Below, piece after piece: positions 57,195-64,000 of a DNA stretch of 64,000 nucleotides. The stretch spans positions 124,001-188,000 of the forward strand of contig JAHBWY010000002.1 in NCBI GenBank assembly GCA_019636735.1. The letters run 5' to 3'. Position 1 is the first letter of the stretch. The number at the start of each line of letters is the position of its first letter. Origin of the DNA: Phycisphaeraceae bacterium (lineage in GTDB: Bacteria; Planctomycetota; Phycisphaerae; Phycisphaerales; SM1A02). Made by a program: the position numbers and the translations under genes. The notes under the pieces are model-generated. The model searched no databases, was not told the DNA's origin, and saw only the letters and a program-made list of their open reading frames with translations.

Positions 57195-58091
57195 ATGCGA
57201 TTGCTTGCGACTGGAATCGTGGCCGCCTTGACGGCCATGTCGGGTGCCGAGGCATCAACCACCATCATCACCCAATGGAACTTCAATGGTCCGTCGAACA
57301 CCGAGGTGCCCGGGGGGCCCCTCAGTCCGCTTCCGTCGACGGGCGCTGGCTCTGCGCAGCTCGTTGGAGACGCCGTGGCCCAGTTCGCCACCGGCGCATC
57401 AAACAACGGCTCGAGCGATCCCGCGGGTGGCCCGCCGCCACCCAACTACGGGTGGAACATCAGCGGTTTCCCGATCTTCCTCACCGAGGGCAGCGGACTG
57501 AATGGCGTGCAGTTCAATGTGTCGACCGTGGGTTTCGAGGACATCTCCCTGTCGTTCGATACGCGTCACTCCAACAGCGTCAGCGCGTGGGTCGAAGTGC
57601 GCTACACGCTCGATGGCGTGAACTTCACCAATGCGGGCCTCGACAATGACGGACAGTTCTCGGCGAACCAGGGCGATTGGTGGTTCAACAATCGCGTGGT
57701 GGACTTCTCGGGCATCCCGGGAGTGAACAACAATCCCAACTTCGGCGTGCGAGTCGTGACCATCTTCTCGCCGGTCCCATTCATCGATTTCAATTTCAAT
57801 GTGTGGGGCCCCAACGAGGCCTTCGCGGCGTCCGATCCCAATTCGCCCTACGGCACCGGTGGCTTCGGCGGTGGCGGCACGCTTCGATTCGACATGGTCA
57901 CGATCTCGGGCAAGACCCCGGGTCCGAGCTGCGGCGCCGGCGATGTGAACTGCGACGGATTGGTCAACGGCGCTGACATCGCGATTGTGCTCGGAAGCTG
58001 GGGACCGTGCGTTGATTGTGCGGCAGATCTGAACGGTGACGGCGTGGTGAACGGCGCCGACATCGCGATCGTGCTGGGCAACTGGGGTTGA
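57195..58091 (+). CDS. paralogue of the PEP-CTERM-like proteins carrying a dockerin-like tag
   Basis: 298 residues. A GAGGAG Shine-Dalgarno precedes the ATG at 57195. Signal peptide 1-21 (LLATGIVAALTAMSGAEA). The ectodomain follows the same plan as the 56195 and 58590 proteins: TQWNFNGPSNTEVPGG, NYGWNISGF, GVQFNVSTVGFEDIS, RYTLDGVNFTNAG, TLRFDMVTISG. Where the others have PAPGA and a membrane helix, this one has a cysteine-bearing dockerin-like doublet (CGAGDVNCDGLVNGADIAI onward). The C-terminal tag was therefore exchanged while the ectodomain was kept. The tag differs at only two residues from that of the 53368 protein. Confidence 0.85.
   Translation: MRLLATGIVAALTAMSGAEASTTIITQWNFNGPSNTEVPGGPLSPLPSTGAGSAQLVGDAVAQFATGASNNGSSDPAGGPPPPNYGWNISGFPIFLTEGSGLNGVQFNVSTVGFEDISLSFDTRHSNSVSAWVEVRYTLDGVNFTNAGLDNDGQFSANQGDWWFNNRVVDFSGIPGVNNNPNFGVRVVTIFSPVPFIDFNFNVWGPNEAFAASDPNSPYGTGGFGGGGTLRFDMVTISGKTPGPSCGAGDVNCDGLVNGADIAIVLGSWGPCVDCAADLNGDGVVNGADIAIVLGNWG
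57930..58091 (+). repeat. dockerin-like tag, copy 2 of a near-identical pair
   Basis: This segment encodes the 53-residue tag of the 57195 protein. It differs from the tag at 54970-55131 by Ile/Leu at tag position 11 and Gly/Asp at position 29. Confidence 0.8.
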
Positions 58092-58167
58092 GCGACCCCG
58101 AGAGTTCGACGGGGCTCGATGCTCAACCATCGGGCCCCTTCGACCCCGACCAGCTGCGAGTGCTCCC

Positions 58168-58204
58168 GCCCCGCCGTGACAGGTCAGCCCTGTCAGGGCG
58201 GGGC
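58168..58204 (+). terminator. strong intrinsic terminator after the 57195 gene
   Basis: A stem of 8 bp, one G-G mismatch and 7 bp (58168-58183 with 58189-58204) with a 5-nt loop, followed by TTTCGC. It lies 77 nt after the stop. Confidence 0.8.
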
Positions 58205-58589
58205 TTTCGCATGGTCGCCGCCACCTGGGGGCATCGCCGCTGGGGGAGCGCGCAAGGTGACCGGGCGCCTTCAATCGACGAGACATCAACGCAGGTTGGA
58301 AGGCTGAAGGGTCCGGGTTGACGGTGCAGCGGACCTTAGAGAACAGCGAAGCAGCGGCCGAGGGGGAGCAGCACGCCAGTCCTGTGGGGCTGTGGCGCGG
58401 GTCGTGTGGCTAGCCCTGGCCTTCGGCGGTCCTTGAGCGGCTGGACCTGTGTTGGTGGATCGTTCAGATCGTGTTTGGTTGCCACGGCAAGCGCCGCTAC
58501 CCTGTGGGGCTTCCAAGTCCTCAGGTCGATGCGGTGTCGCCCTGGGGTCAAGGTCACGGAGCCGGACAGGCCCACCCAAGGAGAGAGAC
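58205..58589 (+). promoter_or_regulatory. upstream region and long leader of the copy B gene
   Basis: No gene is seen in these 385 bases. TTGGTT (58475-58480), a 17-nt spacer and TACCCT (58498-58503) form a candidate promoter, giving a leader of about 80 nt before the ATG at 58590. An AAGGAGAGAG Shine-Dalgarno lies at the end of that leader. This contrasts with the leaderless starts of the housekeeping genes. Confidence 0.4.
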
Positions 58590-59318
58590 ATGAAGATTGT
58601 TGCGTGCATCGCGACGGTCGCCCTTACCGGCGTCGTCATGGCGGACTACAACCCCGGCACCCTGGTCCAGTGGGACTTCAACGGGCCATCCACGACTTCG
58701 GTCCCCGGAGGATCGGGCAGCCCGACGCCATCGGTCGGCTTCGGAACGGCATCACTCTTCGGCGGAACCACGGGGAGCTTTGCAAGCGGGACCGTTGACG
58801 GCGGCTCCAGCGATCCGGTGAACACAAGCCCGCCGAACTACGGTTGGAACATCACCACCTTCGCGGCGCAGAATGAGGGCAACCTGACTCGCGGCGTGCA
58901 ATTCCTGGTGTCCACCGAGGGCTGGGACAAGATCGTCGTTTCGTGGGACCAGCGGAATTCCAACACCGCCAGCCGTTACCTTCAGTTCCTCTACACGCTC
59001 GATGGCACGACCTACAGCTCCGATGGTCTTGCGAACGGCGGCATCATCGACATCAACGCGGGCAACACCTGGTTCAACGGCATCGCCGTCGACCTGTCGG
59101 ATATCGCCGGTGCAGCCAACAACGCCAACTTCGGATTCCGCCTGCTCGCCACCTTCGCGCCGCAGGGCGGGTATCAGGCATCGAACCCGGGAAGCAACTA
59201 CGGCCCGGCCGGAACTTGGCGCTTCGACATGGTGACCGTGAACGGCAACTTCATCCCGGCCCCCGGCGCCGTGGCGCTGCTCGGCATCGCCGGGCTCGTG
59301 GCTAGGCGTCGTCGCTGA
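58590..59318 (+). CDS. PEP-CTERM-like anchored protein, copy B
   Basis: 242 residues, a close paralogue of the 56195 protein. AAGGAGAGAG precedes the ATG. Signal peptide 1-18 (IVACIATVALTGVVMA), then DYNPGTLVQWDFNGPSTTS, NYGWNITTFAAQNEGN, GWDKIVVSWDQRNSN, FLYTLDGTTYSSDG, TWRFDMVTVNGNF and the tail PAPGAVALLGIAGLVARRRR. The protein should be exported and processed at the tail by an exosortase-type enzyme encoded elsewhere. The two PEP-CTERM-like copies flank the dockerin-tagged paralogue, consistent with tandem duplication followed by tag exchange. Confidence 0.85.
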   Translation: MKIVACIATVALTGVVMADYNPGTLVQWDFNGPSTTSVPGGSGSPTPSVGFGTASLFGGTTGSFASGTVDGGSSDPVNTSPPNYGWNITTFAAQNEGNLTRGVQFLVSTEGWDKIVVSWDQRNSNTASRYLQFLYTLDGTTYSSDGLANGGIIDINAGNTWFNGIAVDLSDIAGAANNANFGFRLLATFAPQGGYQASNPGSNYGPAGTWRFDMVTVNGNFIPAPGAVALLGIAGLVARRRR

Positions 59319-59362
59319 GGCGAAGGTCGGCCGATTCGGTCGATCGAACCTTGAGAATCCAG

Positions 59363-59396
59363 CAAGGGCTGCGGCCAGTCTCGGTCGCAGCCCTTG
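59363..59396 (+). terminator. intrinsic terminator after copy B
   Basis: An 11-bp perfect stem (59363-59373 with 59386-59396) and a 12-nt loop, followed by TTGCATTG. It lies 44 nt after the stop. Confidence 0.75.
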
Positions 59397-59550
59397 TTGC
59401 ATTGGGGGGCGGGCCTCGTTGTCTGCCGCCCGCCCAGGCCGCGTTACCAATCAGGTCTTGCGTGAGAGGTGATGCCGAGGTACTTTCGTGCTGGGAAGTG
59501 GTGGGCGTCGCCGAGCCAGGATCGGCGTTGGTTGAAGGAGGATCCGACTC

Positions 59551-60858
59551 GTGGAATCCGAAGATCAGAGGCAAGAGCCGCCAGTCCGGCCTCGCTCCCG
59601 CGCTGCGGAGACGCGGGTTGCAGATCACCTGCGTCGCCAGCGGCTGGTTCGCATGATCGAGTTGGCGCAGAGCTACTTGGGGTGTTCGAAGACTCAGCTC
59701 GCACTTGCGCTCAATCGCGATCCGGCGAAGGTCGTTCCAGACAGTGGAAATCCGAAGCTTGATCTGGTGATGGGGTTGTCGGATGTTCTCGACTGGCCTG
59801 CGGGCGATGTCGCGGAGGCGCTCTGGATCGATCCTCTCCAGGAGGCATTGGGCCAGGAGCCACTGCCGCAGGAGTCATTCGAGGAATTGAACAGGCTTTC
59901 ACTCCGCGCCCACCGTGAAGGTGATCATCAGGAGGTCCGCAGGCTTTGCGGCCAGATGCTTCGAATTGCGTCGACTCCTCGCGAACGCGGTCTTGCGGCG
60001 AACCGACTGAGCGTCGGCTTCGATCAGGCGGGTCGATACGCGAAGGCGCTCGAGTGGGCAAGGATTGCGGCGAACATTCCGGATCTTCCCTCTGCGTCGC
60101 GGCTCCTCTACATGGCCAATCTTGCCAATGCTCACTCCATGATGTGGCAGCTCCATGAAGCCATCGGGGTTGCTTCGACGGTCCTGAATGAATCGGAGTC
60201 TCAGACCCAGAACGATGTTCTCCAGTGCGCAAAGGGAGTGGCGTTGTATGTGGCGGGCAGTGCTCGGCGACGAGTGATCGCCGAGCAACCGAATCGTCTT
60301 CCAGTTGACGGCCCGCTTGCGGTACGCCAGCTCGAGGGCGCGATCGTTCTTCTCGAGGATCTGGCGGCAAGGAGGTCCGACGACAGCTACTCCGGCATCG
60401 CGAACAGCTGCCGAGGTGGCTTGATCGAGTTGAGGGTTCTGCTCGGCGAGATTGACCCGATCGACGGCGTGGGTCGCCTGCTGGAGGGAGTCGAGAGGAT
60501 TACTGATCCACAGGCAGTCCCGCGTGGCGATTGGCTTGAAAGTTGGGGTTGGTGGGCGGTCTATGGCCTGAACATTGCAGTTCGCCATCTTCGGGGGGAT
60601 GACCAGGATCGATTTGCGGCGGTCTTTTCCACGAAGGCTCACGAGATCGCCGATCGTCTTGAGAACTGGGCCATCCGTGAGCAGGTCTTCTCCTTGGAGC
60701 ACTCCTTGAAGAGTGGCATCTCCACTGACGATGCAGACAAGCGAGCTCACTGGGTCCTCGATCGTGAGGACTTGCGAACCCTGCTTGGAACAATGGGCCG
60801 ATTTCCTTGGTTTCGTGTCACGGGATGGCGCATTCTCTCTCGAGCCACCCTCGTCTAG
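59551..60858 (+). CDS. HTH-TPR regulator (RRNPPA/Rap-like architecture)
   Basis: 435 residues from GTG 59551, preceded by a strong GAAGGAGG. Residues 25-95 look like an XRE-type helix-turn-helix (RMIELAQSYLGCSKTQLALALN and the following VVPDSGNPKLDLVMGLSDVL). Residues 115-420 are helical pairs typical of tetratricopeptide repeats, for example LAANRLSVGFDQAGRYAKAL, YMANLANAHSMMWQLHEAI and NIAVRHLRGDDQDRFAAVF. HTH-TPR proteins of the RRNPPA group are receptors for secreted peptides. A small gene for a membrane-associated protein follows 10 nt later, which matches that layout but proves nothing. It could instead be a general HTH-TPR scaffold. Confidence 0.68.
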   Translation: MESEDQRQEPPVRPRSRAAETRVADHLRRQRLVRMIELAQSYLGCSKTQLALALNRDPAKVVPDSGNPKLDLVMGLSDVLDWPAGDVAEALWIDPLQEALGQEPLPQESFEELNRLSLRAHREGDHQEVRRLCGQMLRIASTPRERGLAANRLSVGFDQAGRYAKALEWARIAANIPDLPSASRLLYMANLANAHSMMWQLHEAIGVASTVLNESESQTQNDVLQCAKGVALYVAGSARRRVIAEQPNRLPVDGPLAVRQLEGAIVLLEDLAARRSDDSYSGIANSCRGGLIELRVLLGEIDPIDGVGRLLEGVERITDPQAVPRGDWLESWGWWAVYGLNIAVRHLRGDDQDRFAAVFSTKAHEIADRLENWAIREQVFSLEHSLKSGISTDDADKRAHWVLDREDLRTLLGTMGRFPWFRVTGWRILSRATLV

Positions 60859-60868
60859 CGCTGGCATC

Positions 60869-61282
60869 ATGTACATCCCCGCATTCCCAACACGACTCAA
60901 GTCCGGCATCACAATGGTGGCGCTGTCAGTCGTCTCGGTGGCTGCAGCAACCTTGTGGATGGCCACGCTATCGATGGGAGCAGTGACCACACGGCTTCCG
61001 AGTTCAGTTCTATCGCAGTGGCCCGTGATCCATGGTGGGACGATGGAAGAAGCCTTCCTCCGCGCCATGGCCCGCCACTATGGAGTGGAGTGGCAGCGGT
61101 GGATGCCCGAGGCGGTGGTCGCCGAGCACTGGCGCCGTTTTCCGTCTCACTTCGGTTCAGGGCCCGAGGCCGCCTTCTCCGCATGGATGACCCTGCACTT
61201 CGGCATGGGCTGGCAGCAGTCGCTCCCGGCGCATGTGGTCTATCAGTGCTGGTGTGATTTCAGCGGTGCGCGATCTCCCTGA
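60869..61282 (+). CDS. small membrane-anchored protein with an internal duplication
   Basis: 137 residues starting at ATG 60869, 10 nt after the HTH-TPR gene; no clear Shine-Dalgarno. Residues 12-38 form a hydrophobic N-terminal segment (SGITMVALSVVSVAAATLWM), an anchor or signal. The remainder contains two similar units: RHYGVEWQRWMPEAVVAEHW and LHFGMGWQQSLPAHVVYQCW, each preceded by an aromatic-rich helix. The repeat pattern (H-(Y/F)-G-x2-WQ-x3-P-x2-VV-x3-W) is not a family I recognise. The gene is close enough to the upstream regulator to be co-transcribed. Confidence 0.55.
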   Translation: MYIPAFPTRLKSGITMVALSVVSVAAATLWMATLSMGAVTTRLPSSVLSQWPVIHGGTMEEAFLRAMARHYGVEWQRWMPEAVVAEHWRRFPSHFGSGPEAAFSAWMTLHFGMGWQQSLPAHVVYQCWCDFSGARSP

Positions 61283-61389
61283 GTGCGGCCAGGGCGCGCT
61301 ATCCTGGACGGCGACCACTGCTGGTGACCGCACTCGTGTGAGTGCGATTGCGGGGAGTTGGTGCGCAGTTCCCGGGGAGATCGCCCTCC

Positions 61390-63351
61390 ATGTCGAGCGA
61401 CACCGATCCTGATCCTACGGAGTTGGCCCGCTCCGGGTGGTGCTCCGATGTGCCCAGGTTCGTCACTGTGACGGTGAACGAAGTCACGGGTCGGCTGCGC
61501 GCGTTCGTTCCCGACGCTTCGCCCGAGCAACTTCGCGCGTGGCAGGAGAGCGTGCCTCCGCTGCAATCGCAGGCGCAGCGGATTCTCGATCGCAGCCAAC
61601 TGGCTCGTAAGTACACCTCGATCCTCGAGTATGAGCTTCCACTGGAGAGTCGGCGCAGTGATGCCATCATTCTCGCGAGCGGTGCAGTCGTCGTCTTCGA
61701 ACTCAAGGGTCGCTCCGACGCGCGGCAGGCCGACATTGATCAGGCGGCGGCCTATGCCCGGGACCTGCGCTGCTATCACGCGTGCTGCGATCCCGACCGA
61801 GGTGGTCATGCGGTGCACGCGGTGCTTGTCGCCATGCGGGCCAAGGGCTACCTGGGCAACCAGCAGGGGGTTCACATCGTCGGGCCCGATGCGCTCGCCG
61901 ATCTGGTGGCGCGACTCGAGAGCCCGCCTCCGGCCCAGCCGCTCTCCGCCCGGGCGTTCCTTGCCGCGGACGCCTATCGGCCACTGCCGACCATTGTCGA
62001 CGCAGCGAGGGAGCTCTTCGAGCGAGGCGAGTTACGAGAAGTTCACAGGGCGCGCGCCTTCACCGACCCTGCGGTGGCGACGATCTCACGCATTATCCAC
62101 GATGCCGCGCGAACCAGCACGAGAAGACTGATCCTGCTGACGGGAGTGCCCGGAGCGGGCAAGACACTGGTCGGCTTGCGCGTGGTTCACGCGCGGTTCC
62201 TCGATGATCTCTCCGTTCATCGCCCCAGGGGCAAGCCAACGGCTCCAGCGGTCTATCTCTCGGGAAATGGACCGCTCGTCGAGGTTCTCCAGTACACGCT
62301 GAGGAGTGCCGGCGGTGATGGCAAGGTCTTCGTTCGCGGCGTGAAGGACTATGTCAAGAGCTACTCGACTCGGCGCGAGCGCATCCCTCCCGAGCATGTG
62401 CTGATCTTCGACGAGGCGCAACGGGCTTGGGATGCCCATCAGATCGCGGCGAAGCACACGAACTCACCGGGGCGCTCGGAGCCGGAGGAGTTCATCGAGT
62501 TCGCCGAGCGCATCCCGGAGTGGAGCGTGGTGGTGGGCCTGATCGGCGGTGGACAGGAGATTCATGTTGGCGAGGAAGCAGGCCTTTCGCAATGGGCAAC
62601 CGCGATTGCGACCTCGGGCTGTTCATCGGAGTGGTCCGTGCATGGTCCGCCCGCAGTCGCGCATGCGATGTCCTCGCTCGCGCCCGGCGCGTTTCATGCC
62701 GACGAGGCACTCAACCTCGATCGGGAGATCCGCTTCCATTCGGCGCAGGACTTGCATCGCTTTGTTTCGGGGTTGCTCGAAGGCGAGCCGTGCGGGGAGC
62801 TTGGACGACGGTCTCACGCCCTTGAGAACGCGGGCTTTCACCTGCGCGTGACGCGCGACCTTGAAGTGGCCCGCGACTACCTCCGCACGCGGTATGCCGA
62901 TGACCCAAGCGCACGCTTCGGCATCCTCGCCTCGTCGAAGGACAAGGCGCTCGTCAACTTCGGGATCCCGAACGACTTTCAGTCGACGAAGCGTCTCCGT
63001 GTGGGACCATGGTATGGCGACGCCGAAGATGATCCGCAACAACGCTCCTGCCGGCGCCTCGAGACCTGTGTCACCGAGTTCTCCGCGCAGGGTCTCGAAC
63101 TGGACGCAGCGCTCGTCGCCTGGGGCACGGACTTTCGCTGGACTGGATCGAGCTGGTCCAACGACCAGGCGCGCGGGTACCGGCGCGGCGCGATGGTCCG
63201 CGATCCCTTCCGACTCCGAATGAACTCCTATCGCGTGCTGCTCACGCGAGGGCGTGACGGAACGGTGATCTTCGTCCCGCGTTGCACCGAGCTCGACGCG
63301 ACGCATCAGCGCCTCGTTGAGTGCGGCGTGAGATCGCTCGACGCGCCGTAG
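61390..63351 (+). CDS. PD-(D/E)XK nuclease-DUF2075 helicase fusion
   Basis: 653 residues. A GGGGAG precedes the ATG at 61390, and a TATCCT at 61300-61305 may be its -10. Residues 75-150 have a PD-(D/E)XK nuclease core: RRSDAIILASGAVVVFELKG, with Asp91, Glu104 and Lys106 in the expected order and a helix (DIDQAAAYARDL) after it. Residues 240-645 are a superfamily 1-like ATPase of DUF2075/Schlafen-group-3 type: Walker A GVPGAGKT at 252-259, Walker B LIFDEAQRAW with DEAQ at 341-344, and C-terminal SAQGLELDAALVAWG and NSYRVLLTRGRDGTVIF. Nuclease-helicase fusions of this type often sit in antiviral defence islands. A role in defence is inference. Confidence 0.82.
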   Translation: MSSDTDPDPTELARSGWCSDVPRFVTVTVNEVTGRLRAFVPDASPEQLRAWQESVPPLQSQAQRILDRSQLARKYTSILEYELPLESRRSDAIILASGAVVVFELKGRSDARQADIDQAAAYARDLRCYHACCDPDRGGHAVHAVLVAMRAKGYLGNQQGVHIVGPDALADLVARLESPPPAQPLSARAFLAADAYRPLPTIVDAARELFERGELREVHRARAFTDPAVATISRIIHDAARTSTRRLILLTGVPGAGKTLVGLRVVHARFLDDLSVHRPRGKPTAPAVYLSGNGPLVEVLQYTLRSAGGDGKVFVRGVKDYVKSYSTRRERIPPEHVLIFDEAQRAWDAHQIAAKHTNSPGRSEPEEFIEFAERIPEWSVVVGLIGGGQEIHVGEEAGLSQWATAIATSGCSSEWSVHGPPAVAHAMSSLAPGAFHADEALNLDREIRFHSAQDLHRFVSGLLEGEPCGELGRRSHALENAGFHLRVTRDLEVARDYLRTRYADDPSARFGILASSKDKALVNFGIPNDFQSTKRLRVGPWYGDAEDDPQQRSCRRLETCVTEFSAQGLELDAALVAWGTDFRWTGSSWSNDQARGYRRGAMVRDPFRLRMNSYRVLLTRGRDGTVIFVPRCTELDATHQRLVECGVRSLDAP

Positions 63352-63477
63352 CCTGCCACCATGGGCGGTCGATGGACTTCGGTGTGGGTCGGTCATGTGC
63401 TGTGGCACCTGAATGCCACGCGATCGACCAACGCCTTCCAAGTCACGCGCCACCGGCGCTCGCTCGCCAGCCCGGGA

Positions 63478-63651
63478 TGCGGTGCAGGCAATCGACCCGC
63501 CTCGGCTGGTCAGGCGCTGTCTTCGTCCTGGATCAGGCGCGAGCCGCACGCGGTGCAGGCGAGCGATCCGCCTCGGCTGGTCAGGCGCTGTCTTCGTCCT
63601 GGATCAAGCGCGAGCCGCACGCGGTGCAGGCGAGCGATCCGCCTCGGCTTT
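63478..63651 (+). repeat. 71-bp tandem repeat, about 2.4 copies
   Basis: Near-identical units begin at about 63478, 63549 and 63620 (the last is truncated). For example CGGTGCAGGC recurs at 63480, 63551 and 63622. Because 71 is not a multiple of three, every frame reads through with permuted peptides, so the apparent ORFs here are artefacts. It sits just before the tRNA-Cys terminator, downstream of the nuclease-helicase gene. Confidence 0.85.
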
Positions 63652-63663
63652 GGCGCTGGAAAC

Positions 63664-63700
63664 GAAGAGACCCCCGCCCATGTCGGACGGGGGTCTCTTC
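63664..63700 (-). terminator. intrinsic terminator of tRNA-Cys
   Basis: A 13-bp perfect stem (63664-63676 with 63688-63700) and an 11-nt loop, starting immediately after the tRNA 3' end on the minus strand and followed by GTTTCC. Confidence 0.85.
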
Positions 63701-63701
63701 A

Positions 63702-63775
63702 AGGCCGAGGCGGGATTTGAACCCGCGAATAACGGATTTGCAATCCGTCCCCTTAGGCCACTTGGGTACTCGGCC
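63702..63775 (-). tRNA. tRNA-Cys (GCA)
   Basis: 74 nt including the discriminator. Acceptor stem GGCCGAG pairs with CTCGGCC; the anticodon loop TTGCAAA gives GCA; the T-arm is GCGGG-TTCAAAT-CCCGC. The discriminator base is U73, the cysteine identity base. CCA is not encoded. A strong terminator follows directly. Confidence 0.95.
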
Positions 63776-63802
63776 GAGCCTCCCCCAGCGGGGGAAGAGT
63801 TC

Positions 63803-63834
63803 CCTATAGTGGCACCACCTTGTCTGCGCGTCAA
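63803..63834 (-). promoter_or_regulatory. candidate promoter of tRNA-Cys
   Basis: On the minus strand, TTGACG (63834 to 63829) and TATAGG (63808 to 63803) lie about 27 nt before the tRNA. The spacer is 20 nt, or 18 nt if ACTATA is used as the -10. The plus strand of the same site reads TATAGT and could serve the gene at the right edge. Confidence 0.4.
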
Positions 63835-63882
63835 CGCACCTTTGGTCTGAGTTCGGATTTTGGACGGCCGGCGGCTCCGTTC

Positions 63883-64000
63883 GTGCCGCTCGGGGTGATT
63901 CTGGCGTCGATCATGACCGCGGCTCTGGCCCTGGGGGCGGGAACCTTCCGCGCGAGTGCGACGACGCAATCCCCGACGCCATCTGGAGCTTCGGGAACTC
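63883..64000 (+). CDS. start of a secreted or anchored protein (cut by window end)
   Basis: The frame starting at GTG 63883 encodes a signal-like N-terminus (VPLGVILASIMTAALALGAG) followed by a Ser/Thr-rich stretch and runs off the window. In-frame alternatives are GTG 63895 and ATG 63913. Only 39 codons are visible, so the product cannot be named, and the reading frame itself is tentative. Confidence 0.4.
   Translation, partial: MPLGVILASIMTAALALGAGTFRASATTQSPTPSGASGT

Noticed and set aside
53368..58091. Cellulosome locus
   Set aside because: Dockerin-like doublets are present, but there is no cohesin domain, scaffoldin or glycoside hydrolase in the window.
63321..63850. Three overlapping plus-strand frames around the tandem repeat
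   Set aside because: They exist only because the 71-bp repeat lacks stops in any frame; they also run through the tRNA-Cys gene.

Overview
The window looks like chromosome from a GC-rich, Gram-negative planctomycete, most likely class Phycisphaerae. That assignment is inferred from several traits seen together: C-terminal dockerin-like doublets with a VNGADIAIVLG-type core, PEP-CTERM-like tails of the form PAPGA-ALLGLAGLVARRRR, prepilin-like proteins (one ending in an H-X9-DG-type motif), an LptD-like outer-membrane protein, a futalosine-pathway menaquinone gene (mqnE) and a zinc ribbon at the end of a VanZ-type membrane protein. No rRNA or other taxonomic marker is present. Genes are tightly packed, with many ATGA or GTGA start/stop overlaps and three convergent pairs that overlap at their 3' ends.

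Layout. 1-2974 (minus): partial LptD-like protein and a UbiA-like membrane protein. 3007-4844 (plus): ribH-nusB-ftsY. 4961-10163: a prepilin-like protein, a membrane-anchored unknown, an SGNH-fold protein and HrpB helicase. 10308-15935: a complete seven-gene Mrp cation/proton antiporter operon, mrpABCDEFG. 15915-22955: LOG-family protein (minus), then folC, and leuS with a Ycf46-like AAA+ ATPase. 23142-26623: three poorly characterised genes. 26763-31577: a lipoprotein, a DUF58 protein, a TgpA-like transglutaminase and a PilZ protein. 31534-38616: pabB (minus), ppdK with unusual basic tails, a HIT protein (minus), nadC and birA. 38639-47550: two secreted unknowns, an orphan ParA, VanZ, a lipoprotein, murJ and mqnE.

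48269-59318 is a secretome block: an endonuclease/exonuclease/phosphatase-fold protein, a HExxH metalloprotease, a DNRLRE-like protein and a duplicated lamin-tail-like protein, all carrying C-terminal dockerin-like doublets; then a prepilin and three related ectodomain proteins, two with PEP-CTERM-like tails and one with a dockerin-like tag. The tag on that third protein is nearly identical to the tag on the lamin-tail-like protein upstream, so tags appear to be shuffled between secreted proteins.

59551-64000 looks more accessory. It holds an HTH-TPR regulator, a small membrane-anchored protein with an internal duplication, a PD-(D/E)XK nuclease fused to a DUF2075-type helicase, a 71-bp tandem repeat and tRNA-Cys with its terminator.

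A window-wide pattern stands out. Most operon-leading genes have a TANNNT (-10-like) hexamer ending only 6-12 nt before the start codon, usually with no Shine-Dalgarno sequence. That points to widespread leaderless or near-leaderless transcription. Genes with longer leaders, such as the late secretome and accessory genes, do have Shine-Dalgarno sequences.
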